From Clostridia bacterium (GTDB lineage Bacteria > Bacillota > Clostridia > Oscillospirales > SIG627), in contig JAFSGN010000011.1 in the NCBI GenBank assembly GCA_017440805.1, positions 51,709-115,708 of the forward strand: 64,000 bases of DNA, in the 5' to 3' direction. The notes under the pieces are model-generated. The model was not told the origin of the DNA. It did no database searches and was given only the letters and a program-made list of their open reading frames with translations. A program made the position numbers and the translations under genes. Shown piece after piece: positions 1 through 9,111 of this stretch. The number at the start of each line of letters is the position of its first letter. Positions within the stretch are counted from its first letter, which is position 1.

Positions 1-518
1 CTCTTCTTGATACTGCAAGACTCCGTTCAAGACTTTCAGAATATTACGGTATAAATCAGAACAAAATCCACGCTTATGTTCTGGGCGAACACGGTGACTC
101 TTCTTTTGTATCCTGGTCACTTGCAAATATTTCCAATATTCCTCTTGCAGAATGCGGAAAAGCATTTGCAAAAGACGGCATTGAACTTCCCGAAATCAAT
201 TATGCCGAGGTTGAGGAGTATGTACGCAAGTCGGGTGCAATGGTTATTGCCGATAAAGGAGCAACTTTCTATGCCGTTTCCGCATCGGTTGTTCACATCT
301 GCAAGGGACTGTACGGTTCTGTTGGCACAACCATGACTGTTTCCACAATGTTCCACGGTGAATACGGAATTGACGATATATGTCTGAGTACCCTTTGCAA
401 TGTGGGTAATCATTCAATAAGAAATAAAATTATGCTTCCCCTGAGTGACAGCGAAGTTGAATATCTGCATAAGAGCGCAGATAAACTCAAGGAGATTGTA
501 AACAATATTGAAATATAA
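1..518 (+). CDS. L-lactate/malate dehydrogenase family protein, C-terminal part (5' end cut by window)
   Basis: The reading frame is open from base 3 and ends with TAA at 516-518, giving about 171 residues. It contains the LDH/MDH catalytic-histidine motif GEHGDSS and a C-terminal domain with KGATFYAVS, which fits the L-lactate dehydrogenase branch of the NAD-dependent 2-hydroxyacid dehydrogenases. The substrate-specificity loop (Gln for lactate, Arg for malate) lies in the missing N-terminal half, so LDH and MDH cannot be separated here. FumC starts 21 bases downstream, followed by a fumarate reductase cluster. A malate dehydrogenase role (oxaloacetate to malate) would therefore fit the neighbourhood, although sequence similarity leans to LDH. 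It is truncated only by the window edge; nothing suggests a pseudogene. Confidence 0.85.
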   Translation, partial: LLDTARLRSRLSEYYGINQNKIHAYVLGEHGDSSFVSWSLANISNIPLAECGKAFAKDGIELPEINYAEVEEYVRKSGAMVIADKGATFYAVSASVVHICKGLYGSVGTTMTVSTMFHGEYGIDDICLSTLCNVGNHSIRNKIMLPLSDSEVEYLHKSADKLKEIVNNIEI

Positions 519-539
519 AAGGTCGGAGGATTTTATATA

Positions 540-1916
540 ATGGAATACCGTATAGAACATGATTCTATGGGCGAGGTAAAAGTCCCCGCCGATAAACTCT
601 GGGCTGCTCAGACACAGAGAAGCCATGAGAATTTTGAAATAGGTGTCAACATCGAAACAATGCCGGCAGAAATAATTCACGCTTTCGGAATACTTAAAAA
701 GGCAGCTTCCCAGGCAAACGGGGTTCTCAAACCCGAAAAGATGACACCTGAAAAGGTAAACGCAATCGGAAGTGCCTGCGATGAGGTAATAAGCGGAAAA
801 CTCAACGATAATTTTCCTCTTGTTGTATGGCAGACAGGTTCGGGTACACAGTCCAATATGAATGCGAATGAAGTTATTGCAAACCGCGGCAATCAGATTG
901 CAGGCGAAAAACTTCTTCACCCCAATGATGATGTTAATATGAGCCAGTCCTCAAATGATACTTTCCCTACTGCTATGCATATTGCGGCGGTTCTTATGAT
1001 AGAGGATAAACTCATTCCTGCGTGCGAAACTCTTATTGATACTTTCAAACGCCTGGAGGCAGAAAATGAGGGCATTGTCAAAAGCGGAAGAACACATCTT
1101 CAGGACGCAACTCCCATAAAATTCAGCCAGGAGATAAGCGGATGGCGTTCCAGCCTTGAGAGAGATGAGGAACTTCTCAAACTTGCAGTAGGTCCTCTCC
1201 GTGAACTTGCACTGGGCGGTACAGCGGTAGGTACTGGACTTAATGCACACCCCGATTTCGGCAGAGTGGTTGCACAGAAGGTTTCCGAACTTACAGGAAA
1301 GAATTTTATTACCGCACCCAATAAATTCCATGCTCTCACATCCAAAGACGAACTTGTGTTTGCACACGGTGCTATTAAAGCACTTGCCTGCGATATGATG
1401 AAAATTGCAAATGATATCCGCTGGCTTGCAAGCGGTCCCCGTGACGGATTGGGTGAAATATTCATTCCCGAAAACGAACCCGGTTCATCCATCATGCCCG
1501 GAAAGGTAAATCCCACTCAGTGCGAAGCGGTTACAATGGTTGCCGTTCAGGTAATGGGAAATGATGTTGCAGTTTCCATGGCAGCATCCCAGGGAAATTT
1601 TGAACTTAATGTATTTATGCCGGTTTGCATATACAATTTCCTTCAGTCAGCCCGTCTTCTTTCTGAAGCAATGATTTCATTTAACAAGAACTGTGCTGTG
1701 GGAATTAAGGCAAACAAAGAAAAGATGCACCACAATCTTCACAACTCGCTTATGCTGGTTACCGCACTTAATCCTTATATTGGATACGAGAACGCAGCAA
1801 AAACCGCAAAGAAAGCCTTTAAAGACAATATTTCTCTTAAAGAAGCATGTGTTGAACTGGGATTTCTGACAGCGGAAAAATTTGACCAGGTGTTCCACCC
1901 TGAACAGATGGTGTAA
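540..1916 (+). CDS. fumC: Fumarate hydratase, class II
   Basis: The 458-residue product has the normal class II fumarase length. It carries the superfamily motifs [19 protein letters not shown] and the catalytic-loop signature [11 protein letters not shown]. The enzyme interconverts malate and fumarate in the cytosol without an iron-sulfur cluster. The start ATG follows a GGAGG-type site ending about 7 bases upstream. It sits between a dehydrogenase of the LDH/MDH family and an Hdr-Flx-fumarate reductase cluster on the same strand, with only 51 bases to the next gene. Its likely job is to supply fumarate to that reductase, giving a reductive branch from malate to succinate. Confidence 0.96.
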   Translation: MEYRIEHDSMGEVKVPADKLWAAQTQRSHENFEIGVNIETMPAEIIHAFGILKKAASQANGVLKPEKMTPEKVNAIGSACDEVISGKLNDNFPLVVWQTGSGTQSNMNANEVIANRGNQIAGEKLLHPNDDVNMSQSSNDTFPTAMHIAAVLMIEDKLIPACETLIDTFKRLEAENEGIVKSGRTHLQDATPIKFSQEISGWRSSLERDEELLKLAVGPLRELALGGTAVGTGLNAHPDFGRVVAQKVSELTGKNFITAPNKFHALTSKDELVFAHGAIKALACDMMKIANDIRWLASGPRDGLGEIFIPENEPGSSIMPGKVNPTQCEAVTMVAVQVMGNDVAVSMAASQGNFELNVFMPVCIYNFLQSARLLSEAMISFNKNCAVGIKANKEKMHHNLHNSLMLVTALNPYIGYENAAKTAKKAFKDNISLKEACVELGFLTAEKFDQVFHPEQMV

Positions 1917-1967
1917 AAATATAACTGTTTACTATTTGTTTGATATAAATATTATTAAGGAGGATAT

Positions 1968-2762
1968 ATGAAAGTAACTTACTTCCCCGGATGCACATTG
2001 CGTACAAAGGCGAAAGATTTGGATAAATACGCAAGAAAATGTGCGGAAATACTGGATGTTACTTTAGAGGAGCCGGATGACTGGCAGTGTTGCGGCGGTG
2101 TTTTTACAACCTCCCGTGATGAGATTGCCACAAAACTTTCCTCGGTAAGAGCACTTAAAGCGGCAAGTGATAAAAATCAGCCTCTTGTAACAGTTTGTTC
2201 CACTTGCCATAATGTTATAAAACAAACTAATTATGCAATGCAGAATGATGAAGAGTTTTCTTCTCGTGTAAATAATTATCTTTCTAAGGAAGAAAATTAT
2301 GACGGCAGTGCAAAGGTTCTCCACTATCTCGAACTTCTGAGAGATACTGTGGGATTTGACAAGGTTAAAGAAAAGGTTGTAAAACCCCTTGAGGGCAAGA
2401 AAATTGCCGCATATTACGGTTGTCTTCTTCTTCGTCCCGGCAAGGTAATGCAGATGGATGACCCGGAAAACCCCACAATTATGGAAGACCTTATCCGTGC
2501 ACTTGGCGCAGAAGCGGTTGTAACTCCCTACAGAAACGAGTGCTGCGGAAGTTACATCTCACTTGAAAACCCCGAATCCTGCACAAAACGCAGTACCAAA
2601 ATCACGAAAAATGTCGAGACATACGGTGCGGATATGATACTTACCGCTTGTCCGATGTGCAAATATAATCTTGAGAAATACGGCAGCGGAGTGCCTGTGG
2701 TTTATCTTACGGAACTTCTTGCCGAGGCTTTTGGCGTAAAGGAGGATGAAAATGCAAAATAA
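1968..2762 (+). CDS. hdrB: Heterodisulfide reductase subunit B-like protein (CCG domains)
   Basis: The 264-residue protein has two complete CCG (cysteine-rich) domains. The first has Cys9, Cys41-Cys42 and Cys77/Cys80, and the second has Cys152, Cys192-Cys193 and Cys228/Cys231. This matches the family pattern C-x31-39-CC-x35-36-CxxC that binds noncubane [4Fe-4S] clusters in methanogen HdrB. In characterised complexes these clusters reduce a disulfide or pass electrons to a partner. The start follows an AAGGAGG site. hdrC and hdrA follow immediately, so the full HdrBCA core is present. As no coenzyme M or B is expected in a clostridium, the electron acceptor must differ from that of methanogens. 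The adjacent fumarate reductase subunits are the obvious candidate partner. Confidence 0.93.
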   Translation: MKVTYFPGCTLRTKAKDLDKYARKCAEILDVTLEEPDDWQCCGGVFTTSRDEIATKLSSVRALKAASDKNQPLVTVCSTCHNVIKQTNYAMQNDEEFSSRVNNYLSKEENYDGSAKVLHYLELLRDTVGFDKVKEKVVKPLEGKKIAAYYGCLLLRPGKVMQMDDPENPTIMEDLIRALGAEAVVTPYRNECCGSYISLENPESCTKRSTKITKNVETYGADMILTACPMCKYNLEKYGSGVPVVYLTELLAEAFGVKEDENAK

Positions 2763-3144
2763 GAATTCCTCTCTCAGAGACGAAATTATCCGTATAAGCG
2801 GCACAAACCCGAGAAAATGTATGCTTTGCGGTAAATGTTCGGCGACCTGTCCCGCTTTTGACGGTATGGATTATGCTCCGCATCAGTTTGTGAACATGAT
2901 TGAAAACGGGAATATTGAGCCCCTTCTCAATTCAAAATCCATATATCAGTGCCTGAGTTGTTTTGCTTGTCTTGAAAGATGTCCCAGAACAGTTGAACCT
3001 GCAAAACTTATTGAGGCAGTACGCCTTTCGGTTATCAGAAAGCAAGGCGCAAATCATTTGAAGCCCGACAATATTCCTGCACTTCTTGATGAGGATTTGC
3101 CTCAGCAGGCTATTGTCAGTGCCATGAGAAAGTATAATAAATAA
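2752..3144 (+). CDS. hdrC: Heterodisulfide reductase subunit C-like ferredoxin
   Basis: The 130-residue protein has two [4Fe-4S] motifs, CMLCGKCSATCP and CLSCFACLERCP, the normal arrangement for HdrC. In Hdr complexes it relays electrons from HdrA to HdrB. I chose ATG 2752, because the upstream in-frame ATG at 2746 directly abuts the GGAGG at 2741-2745, whereas 2752 has 6-base spacing. The gene overlaps the end of hdrB by 11 bases, so translation is likely coupled. A strong AAGGAGG for hdrA follows its stop codon. Confidence 0.93.
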   Translation: MQNKNSSLRDEIIRISGTNPRKCMLCGKCSATCPAFDGMDYAPHQFVNMIENGNIEPLLNSKSIYQCLSCFACLERCPRTVEPAKLIEAVRLSVIRKQGANHLKPDNIPALLDEDLPQQAIVSAMRKYNK

Positions 3145-3159
3145 GGAGGAAAAGACATA

Positions 3160-5154
3160 ATGCAGAGAATTGGCGTTTTTGTGTGCTGGTGCGGAAGTAA
3201 TATTGCCGGCACAGTGGATGTTAAGGCAGTTGCCGAAGCCCTGAAAAATGAGCCGGGTGTTGTCTTTTCCACAGACTATCAATATATGTGTTCCCAGGCA
3301 GGTCAGGACATTATAAAGAATGCCATAAAGGAACATAACCTTTCGGGTATTGTTGTTTGTTCCTGTTCACCCAGAATGCACGAGCAGACTTTCCGTAAGA
3401 CAGCACAGGCTGCAGGACTCAATCCCTATATGGTTGAAATTTCAAACATCCGTGAGCAGTGTTCCTGGGTACATAAGGATATGGAAAAGGGCACCGAGAA
3501 AGCAATTATACTCGGTAAGGCAGCAATTGCCAAAGTAAACCTTAATGCACCCCTTACTCCAGGTGAAAGCCCTGTAACCAAAAGAGCGCTTGTAATCGGC
3601 GGCGGTATAGCAGGTATTCAGACCGCACTGGATATTGCAGATGCGGGATTTCCGGTTGATATTGTGGAAACAAAACCCACAATCGGCGGAAAAATGGCTC
3701 AACTTGATAAAACATTCCCTACACTTGACTGTGCTGCCTGCATTCTTACACCTAAAATGGTGGATGCGGGACAGAGTGATAAAATCCGTATATTCTCGTA
3801 CAGTGAAGTATCTCAGGTTAAGGGATTTGTGGGAAATTTTGATGTTACCATAAAGAAAAAAGCCCGTTATGTAAAAGAAGATTTATGTACAGGATGCGGA
3901 CTTTGTACCGAGAAATGCCCTCAGAAGAAAGTTCCCAATGAGTTTAATCTGGGTATGGACAACCGCCGCGCAATTTATATTCCCTTTGCACAGGCAGTAC
4001 CTAAGGTTGCAACTATAGATGCAGACTATTGTACAATGCTCAAATCAGGAAAATGCGGAGTATGTTCCAAAGTATGTACCGCAGGTGCAATAGACTATAC
4101 ACAAAAAGATGAATATATTGAAGAAAAATACGGTGCAATAGTAGTTGCAACCGGTTATAACCCCATAAGCATGGATAAGTTTGACGAGTATGCATACAAT
4201 CAGTCAAAGGATGTTATAACCTCCCTTGAATTTGAGCGTCTTACCAATGCTGCAGGACCTACAGCAGGAAAACTTCTCCGTCCCTCAGACAACAAACATC
4301 CCCATACCATTGTTTTTGTTCAGTGCGTTGGTTCAAGATGTGCCAACTGTGCGGAAAAAGGAAAAGAATACTGCTCAAAAATCTGTTGTATGTATACAGC
4401 AAAACACGCAATGCTTACAAGAGACAAATATCCTGATACCGATGTTTATGTATTCTATATAGATGTTCGTACACCGGGCAAGAGTTTTGACGAATTTTAC
4501 CGCCGTGCTGTTGAAGAATACGGTGTTCACTACATCAAAGGTATGGTAGGAAAAATTGCACCCGAGGGCGATGTCCTCAAGGTTCAGGCTTCCGACCTTA
4601 TCAATAATAAACAAATCCACATTGATGCAGACCTTGTTGTACTTGCGGCGGCTATCGAACCCGACAAATCTGCCCGTCCTCTTGCGACAATGCTTACTGC
4701 AAGTATGGATACCAATGATTTCTTTACCGAAGCACATCCCAAACTTCGTCCCGTGGAAAGTCCTACAGCAGGTGTGTTCCTTTCAGGTGCTTGTCAGGGA
4801 CCTAAAGACATACCGGAAACAGTTGCTCAGGCGGGTGCTGCAGCATCCAAGGTTATTGGTCTTCTCGCAAAAGACAAGTTGATGGGTAACCCGTGTGTTG
4901 CTCACTCAAACGAACTTATGTGTAACGGATGTTCTTCTTGTGAAAGAGTATGTCCTTACGGTGCAATTACTTATTCCGACAAGGAATTCCGTATGCCCGA
5001 CCGTACAGTTGCCATCCGCCGTGTAGCGTCGGTTAACGAGGCAGTATGCCAGGGATGCGGTGCTTGTACAGTTGCATGTCCTTCGGGTGCTATGGACCTT
5101 AAAGGATTTGCCAATAACCAAATAGTTGCGGAGGTGGATGCAATATGCAAATAA
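3160..5154 (+). CDS. hdrA: Heterodisulfide reductase subunit A-like flavoprotein (electron-bifurcating core)
   Basis: The 664-residue protein matches HdrA in length and layout. An N-terminal domain of about 130 residues contains WCGSN. A thioredoxin-reductase-like FAD domain follows with GGGIAG at residues 147-152, and an inserted [4Fe-4S] site has Cys243, Cys246, Cys249 and Cys253. The C terminus has two more clusters (CNGCSSCERVCP and CQGCGACTVACP). In characterised HdrABC complexes the HdrA FAD bifurcates a hydride pair, sending one electron to low-potential ferredoxin and one to HdrB. The start has an AAGGAGG site 10 bases upstream. The next gene, an MvhD-like adaptor, overlaps its 3' end by 10 bases. 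That this particular HdrA bifurcates is inferred from family and context. Confidence 0.94.
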   Translation: MQRIGVFVCWCGSNIAGTVDVKAVAEALKNEPGVVFSTDYQYMCSQAGQDIIKNAIKEHNLSGIVVCSCSPRMHEQTFRKTAQAAGLNPYMVEISNIREQCSWVHKDMEKGTEKAIILGKAAIAKVNLNAPLTPGESPVTKRALVIGGGIAGIQTALDIADAGFPVDIVETKPTIGGKMAQLDKTFPTLDCAACILTPKMVDAGQSDKIRIFSYSEVSQVKGFVGNFDVTIKKKARYVKEDLCTGCGLCTEKCPQKKVPNEFNLGMDNRRAIYIPFAQAVPKVATIDADYCTMLKSGKCGVCSKVCTAGAIDYTQKDEYIEEKYGAIVVATGYNPISMDKFDEYAYNQSKDVITSLEFERLTNAAGPTAGKLLRPSDNKHPHTIVFVQCVGSRCANCAEKGKEYCSKICCMYTAKHAMLTRDKYPDTDVYVFYIDVRTPGKSFDEFYRRAVEEYGVHYIKGMVGKIAPEGDVLKVQASDLINNKQIHIDADLVVLAAAIEPDKSARPLATMLTASMDTNDFFTEAHPKLRPVESPTAGVFLSGACQGPKDIPETVAQAGAAASKVIGLLAKDKLMGNPCVAHSNELMCNGCSSCERVCPYGAITYSDKEFRMPDRTVAIRRVASVNEAVCQGCGACTVACPSGAMDLKGFANNQIVAEVDAICK

Positions 5155-5582
5155 ACGGAGAATTTAAGCCTTTGATAGTTGCTTTCTGCTGTAACTGGTG
5201 TTCCTATGCGGGAGCAGACCTTGCGGGAAACAACCGTCTTGCCTACCCCGAAAATGTTAAAATTATAAAAGTGCCTTGCTCCTGCCGCGTAAATCCCATG
5301 TTCATTCTGCGTGCATTCCAGAGAGGTGCTGACGGAGTTATCATATGCGGATGCCATCCTGGTGACTGCCACTATACCTCCGGAAATTACTATACAAGAC
5401 GAAGAATGTCGCTTCTCTTCTCAATGCTTAATTTCCTGGGCATAGAAAAAGAGCGTACCCGCGTTGAATGGGTGTCTGCTGCCGAGGGTGCAAAATTTGC
5501 GGCTACCATGAATGAATTTACCGAGGCGGTTGCAGCCCTTGGTGAAAACAAAAGACTGGAGGATTTGCGATGCAAAAGATAA
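5145..5582 (+). CDS. flxD: MvhD/FlxD-like [2Fe-2S] electron-transfer subunit
   Basis: The 145-residue protein belongs to the MvhD family of hydrogenase iron-sulfur subunits, with the cysteine patterns CCNWCSYAG, CSCRVN and CGCHPGDCHY. MvhD and FlxD dock an electron-input module, either a hydrogenase or the FlxABC NADH module, onto HdrA. No NiFe hydrogenase gene is present and Flx-like genes follow, so here it most likely connects FlxABC to HdrA. The start lies inside the end of hdrA and has a GGAGG site. The next gene begins 13 bases before its stop. Confidence 0.9.
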   Translation: MQINGEFKPLIVAFCCNWCSYAGADLAGNNRLAYPENVKIIKVPCSCRVNPMFILRAFQRGADGVIICGCHPGDCHYTSGNYYTRRRMSLLFSMLNFLGIEKERTRVEWVSAAEGAKFAATMNEFTEAVAALGENKRLEDLRCKR

Positions 5583-6568
5583 ATAGCACAATGCTGATTG
5601 AAAAAGCGGCGCAACTTCTGGAAAACGGTACTGCAGACCGTGTTTTAGGGTGGAAAAAGGGTGAATTTGATTATGATATCACCCCCGCTGTGTTTAACAG
5701 TGTTGACCAGATAAAAAAAGAATTTGTGTTCGGAGACTTCTGCGGTGCAAACCTGTCGAAGTATCTTGTCAAGGAAACCCGCAAAGGTGACGGCAAAGTT
5801 GCCGTATTTCTCAAGCCTTGCGATACTTACAGTTTTAACCAGCTCCTTACCGAAAAAAGATTTGACCGCGAAAAAGTATATGCTGTTGGTATTTCCTGCG
5901 AAGGAATGGCAGACATATTTAAGGTTAAACAAATAGCCGGCGACGGAATTGTTTCGGTTTCATCCGACGGTGAAAATGTTAAGGTTGAAACACTTTATGA
6001 CGGTGAAAAAACCATTAAACTGAGCGATGTTATTGCTGAGAGATGCATAAACTGCAAGAGCAGAAAATGCGTTGCATACGACGAACTTATGGGAGAAGAG
6101 GGAGAGATTATTGACTCTGACCGCTTTGACATGGTAAGTAAAATTGAAAGTATGAGCGAGGACGAGAGATTTGGGTTCTGGCAGAACGAACTTTCAAAAT
6201 GTATCCGTTGTAACGCCTGCCGTAATGTTTGTCCCGCATGTACCTGTGAAAAGTGCGTATTTGACAACCCCGATTCCTGTGCTCAGAATAAGGCACCCGC
6301 GGACAGTTTTGAAGAAAAAATGTTCCATATTATCCGCGCGTTCCATGTAGCAGGAAGATGTACCGACTGTGGAGAATGTTCAAGAGTATGTCCTCAGAAT
6401 ATACCTCTCCATCTTCTCAACAGAAAGTTTATAAAAGATATCGATACATTTTACGGCGAGTACCAGGCAGGTGCCCAGGTCGGAAGCCGTGCTCCGCTGG
6501 TGGACTATACCGAGGGAGATATTGAACCGGGTGAAGCGGTTATGAAAGGAGAGTCGGAAAATGCGTAA
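5570..6568 (+). CDS. flxC: FlxC-like 4Fe-4S dicluster protein with FrhB/FdhB-like N-terminal region
   Basis: The 332-residue protein has an N-terminal region of about 150 residues resembling FrhB/FdhB-type proteins. A cysteine group follows (CINCKSRKC), then two ferredoxin-type motifs, CIRCNACRNVCP with extra cysteines just after it, and CTDCGECSRVCP. The lack of transmembrane segments points to a soluble electron-transfer subunit. In Flx-Hdr systems (described in Desulfovibrio) FlxC is a [4Fe-4S] protein of the NADH-oxidising module. The start has GGAGG 7 bases upstream and overlaps the mvhD-like gene; the next gene overlaps by 8 bases. Assignment to FlxC rather than a general dicluster protein rests on gene order, so the label is tentative. 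Confidence 0.8.
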   Translation: MQKINSTMLIEKAAQLLENGTADRVLGWKKGEFDYDITPAVFNSVDQIKKEFVFGDFCGANLSKYLVKETRKGDGKVAVFLKPCDTYSFNQLLTEKRFDREKVYAVGISCEGMADIFKVKQIAGDGIVSVSSDGENVKVETLYDGEKTIKLSDVIAERCINCKSRKCVAYDELMGEEGEIIDSDRFDMVSKIESMSEDERFGFWQNELSKCIRCNACRNVCPACTCEKCVFDNPDSCAQNKAPADSFEEKMFHIIRAFHVAGRCTDCGECSRVCPQNIPLHLLNRKFIKDIDTFYGEYQAGAQVGSRAPLVDYTEGDIEPGEAVMKGESENA

Positions 6569-7586
6569 GTGTTCATTACAGAATCTTGAAACGGTTTTTG
6601 AGAAAATTTCCGAAAGTATGACTCTCTACATCCCTGCAGATACAAAAGACGGTGCCGATTTTACAAAGTGGACCAAAGGCGTTCAGATGAGTCAGGCACT
6701 CAATACCAACCGCAGTGCAAAAGACTTTTTCTTCCCCCAGACAGAAGACCTTGTGGAATTTAAGACAGAAGGTAAAAACATAGAGGTTATAGATACCCGT
6801 AAAGAAAGTGAAGATTTTGCAGTATTCGGTGTTCGTGCCTGTGATGTGAAAAGTTTTGACATACTTGACAGAGTATTCCTCACAGAACCTTATGACAGTT
6901 ACTATGCAACCCGCCGTGAGCATGGCGTGATTTTCTCACTTGCCTGCACACGCCCTGCGGAAACCTGCTTCTGCGGAACATTCGGAATAAACCCTGCAGA
7001 ACCGGGTGCGGATGTTTCAATGTGGAAAACCGACAGTGAAATGTTCTTTGAGGCAAATACCGAAAAGGGAAAAGAAATTCTCAAAAAACTTGAAAGTGTT
7101 ACCCAGAGTGCAGATGCGTCGGATGTGGACGGACAAAAGAAAAAGACAGGGGAAATAATGAAAAAACTTCCTCTTTCAGACCTTTCTGCCGAAAAATTCG
7201 GAAAGGGAATGACTTCAAAGTATTTCGATTCTCCCAAGTGGAGAGAACTTTCGGCAACTTGTATCGGTTGCGGAACCTGTACTTTTGTATGTCCTACCTG
7301 TCAGTGCTACGACATAAAGGATTTCAACAGCGGAAAAGGTGTTATACGGTATCGTTGCTGGGACTCCTGTATGTACTCCGATTTTACCAAAATGGCACAC
7401 GGAAACTCAAGAAATTCACAGACCGAGCGTTTCCGCCAGAGATTTATGCACAAACTTGTATATTATCCCGATAATAACGACGGAATGTTCAGTTGTGTAG
7501 GCTGCGGAAGATGCCTTAATAAATGCCCGATTTCAATGAATATTGTTAAAGTAATGAAAACTCTGGGAGGTGAAGACAATGAATAA
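6561..7586 (+). CDS. flxB: FlxB-like 4Fe-4S dicluster protein (AsrA/HydB type)
   Basis: The 341-residue protein resembles the AsrA/HydB family, the iron-sulfur beta subunits of anaerobic sulfite reductase and sulfhydrogenase. It has a long N-terminal domain with cysteine motifs around CDVK and CFCGTFG, then CIGCGTCTFVCP and CVGCGRCLNKCP near the C terminus. In AsrAB, HydBG and FlxAB it pairs with a flavin-NAD(P)H subunit, and here that partner follows directly. The start has an AAAGGAGAG site and overlaps the preceding gene by 8 bases. It likely takes electrons from the FlxA FAD and passes them towards HdrA. Confidence 0.84.
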   Translation: MRKCSLQNLETVFEKISESMTLYIPADTKDGADFTKWTKGVQMSQALNTNRSAKDFFFPQTEDLVEFKTEGKNIEVIDTRKESEDFAVFGVRACDVKSFDILDRVFLTEPYDSYYATRREHGVIFSLACTRPAETCFCGTFGINPAEPGADVSMWKTDSEMFFEANTEKGKEILKKLESVTQSADASDVDGQKKKTGEIMKKLPLSDLSAEKFGKGMTSKYFDSPKWRELSATCIGCGTCTFVCPTCQCYDIKDFNSGKGVIRYRCWDSCMYSDFTKMAHGNSRNSQTERFRQRFMHKLVYYPDNNDGMFSCVGCGRCLNKCPISMNIVKVMKTLGGEDNE

Positions 7587-8412
7587 CCGCAAGGAAGCAT
7601 TGATACCTGCAGTCGGTGTTATTACCGACATACGCATAGATACACCCGATGTAAAAACTTTCAGAGTTGTAACTCCCGACGGAAAAAAGGCTTTTGAACA
7701 TAAACCCGGACAGTGCGCAATGCTGTCTATTCCCGGAGTAGGCGAGGCGATGTTCTCTATCACATCTTCTCCCACCAATACGGAGTTTATGGAATTTTCC
7801 ATTAAAAAATGCGGATGTGTTACCGAGTGGCTTCATCAGGCGGAAGTGGGACAGCAGATTACAATCCGCGGTCCTTACGGAAATCCTTTCCCGGTTGATG
7901 ATGTGTTTGCGGGCAAAGACCTGTTGTTTATTGCCGGAGGTATCGGTCTTGCACCCCTTCGTTCAGTAATCAACTACTGCCGTCACTATAAAGACCGTTA
8001 CGGCAAAATAGATATTGTTTACGGTTCCAGAAGTAAGGAAGATTTGGTTGACTACAAAGAAATAATCGACGAATGGGTAGTTGACCCCGATATAAATGTG
8101 CATCTTACCATTGACCGTGAGCAAGAGGGTTGGGACGGACATGTTGGTTTTGTACCGAACTATGTAAAAGAACTCGGATTTGATACGGGAAAAACCGCCA
8201 TTGTCTGCGGACCTCCTATTATGATTAAATTTACTCTTGACGGACTCTGTTCTGTCGGATTCGATAAAAAACAGATTTACACCACAATGGAACTTCGTAT
8301 GAAATGCGGTATCGGAAAGTGCGGAAGATGTAATATAGGTTCTAAATATGTATGTAAAGACGGACCTGTATTCAGATGTGATGAACTTGATGAACTGCCA
8401 GACGAGTATTAA
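7579..8412 (+). CDS. flxA: FlxA-like FAD/NAD(P)H-binding subunit
   Basis: The 277-residue protein belongs to the ferredoxin-NADP reductase-like group of AsrB, HydG and FlxA. An FAD domain contains FSITSSP and RGPYGNPFP, a pyridine-nucleotide domain contains GGIGLAPLRS, and a C-terminal [2Fe-2S] site has MKCGIGKCGRCNIG. It is expected to oxidise NADH (or NADPH) as the electron entry point of the complex. I chose ATG 7579 because GGGAGG at 7565-7570 gives 8-base spacing; an upstream in-frame GTG at 7570 overlaps that site. It overlaps flxB by 8 bases. The choice between NADH and NADPH cannot be made from sequence alone. Confidence 0.88.
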   Translation: MNNRKEALIPAVGVITDIRIDTPDVKTFRVVTPDGKKAFEHKPGQCAMLSIPGVGEAMFSITSSPTNTEFMEFSIKKCGCVTEWLHQAEVGQQITIRGPYGNPFPVDDVFAGKDLLFIAGGIGLAPLRSVINYCRHYKDRYGKIDIVYGSRSKEDLVDYKEIIDEWVVDPDINVHLTIDREQEGWDGHVGFVPNYVKELGFDTGKTAIVCGPPIMIKFTLDGLCSVGFDKKQIYTTMELRMKCGIGKCGRCNIGSKYVCKDGPVFRCDELDELPDEY

Positions 8413-8424
8413 GGAGGAATAGAC

Positions 8425-9099
8425 ATGGAAAACATGGTAAATATATTTCTGTTCGGAAAAAAATATGAAGTTCCGGACAATCTCACAATAATGCGCGCAA
8501 TGGAATATGCGGGTTACCAACTTGTCAGAGGCTGCGGATGCCGTAACGGATTTTGCGGTGCCTGTGCAACAATTTACAGAATAAAAGGCGACAGAGAACT
8601 TAAGAGTTGTCTTGCTTGTCAGACTAAAGTTGAAGACAATATGTATATTGCAACTCTGCCGTTCTTCCCGCTTGTAAAGCAGGTTTATGATATTGAAAAG
8701 GTAAAACCCACCGAGCAGATTATGATGCAACTTTATCCCGAGATTTATGCTTGTATCGGATGTAATGCCTGCACCAAGAGTTGTACTCAGGAACTTAATG
8801 TTATGCAGTATATTGCTTATGCACAGAGAGGCGAGTATGAGAAGTGTGCAGAAGAATCCTTTGACTGTGTAATGTGCGGTGTTTGTTCCGCAAGATGCCC
8901 TGCAGGTATTTCGCATCCTCAGGTTGCAATGCTCGCCCGCCGTCTTAACGGAAAATACCTTGCTCCCAAGTGCGACCATCTTGAAGACAGGGTGCGGGAA
9001 ATCAATGACGGAACCTTCAAGGAACTCATTGAAGACCTTATGCAAAAACCCATCGACCAGATAAAAGAACTTTACAATACAAGAGAAATCGAGAAATAA
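8425..9099 (+). CDS. Fumarate reductase/succinate dehydrogenase iron-sulfur subunit, soluble type
   Basis: The 224-residue protein has a plant-type [2Fe-2S] domain (CGCRNGFCGAC with a second pair at SCLAC), then two cluster-binding motifs, CIGCNACTKSC and CVMCGVCSARCP. This is the FrdB/SdhB/TfrB plan. It lacks the CCG domain that methanogen thiol:fumarate reductase TfrB carries at its C terminus, and that activity is encoded separately in this operon by hdrB. No FrdC or FrdD membrane subunit is nearby, so it cannot be quinone-linked by the usual route. The start follows AAGGAGG, and the flavoprotein gene follows 12 bases after the stop. Its likely role is to carry electrons from the Hdr proteins to the flavoprotein. 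Confidence 0.9.
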   Translation: MENMVNIFLFGKKYEVPDNLTIMRAMEYAGYQLVRGCGCRNGFCGACATIYRIKGDRELKSCLACQTKVEDNMYIATLPFFPLVKQVYDIEKVKPTEQIMMQLYPEIYACIGCNACTKSCTQELNVMQYIAYAQRGEYEKCAEESFDCVMCGVCSARCPAGISHPQVAMLARRLNGKYLAPKCDHLEDRVREINDGTFKELIEDLMQKPIDQIKELYNTREIEK

Positions 9100-9111
9100 G
9101 GAGGTGCTGGT

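Noticed and set aside
7963..9045. Long open frame on the minus strand across flxA and the FrdB-like gene
   Set aside because: It mirrors strongly supported plus-strand genes, has no ribosome site and its product is low-complexity with no recognisable domain.
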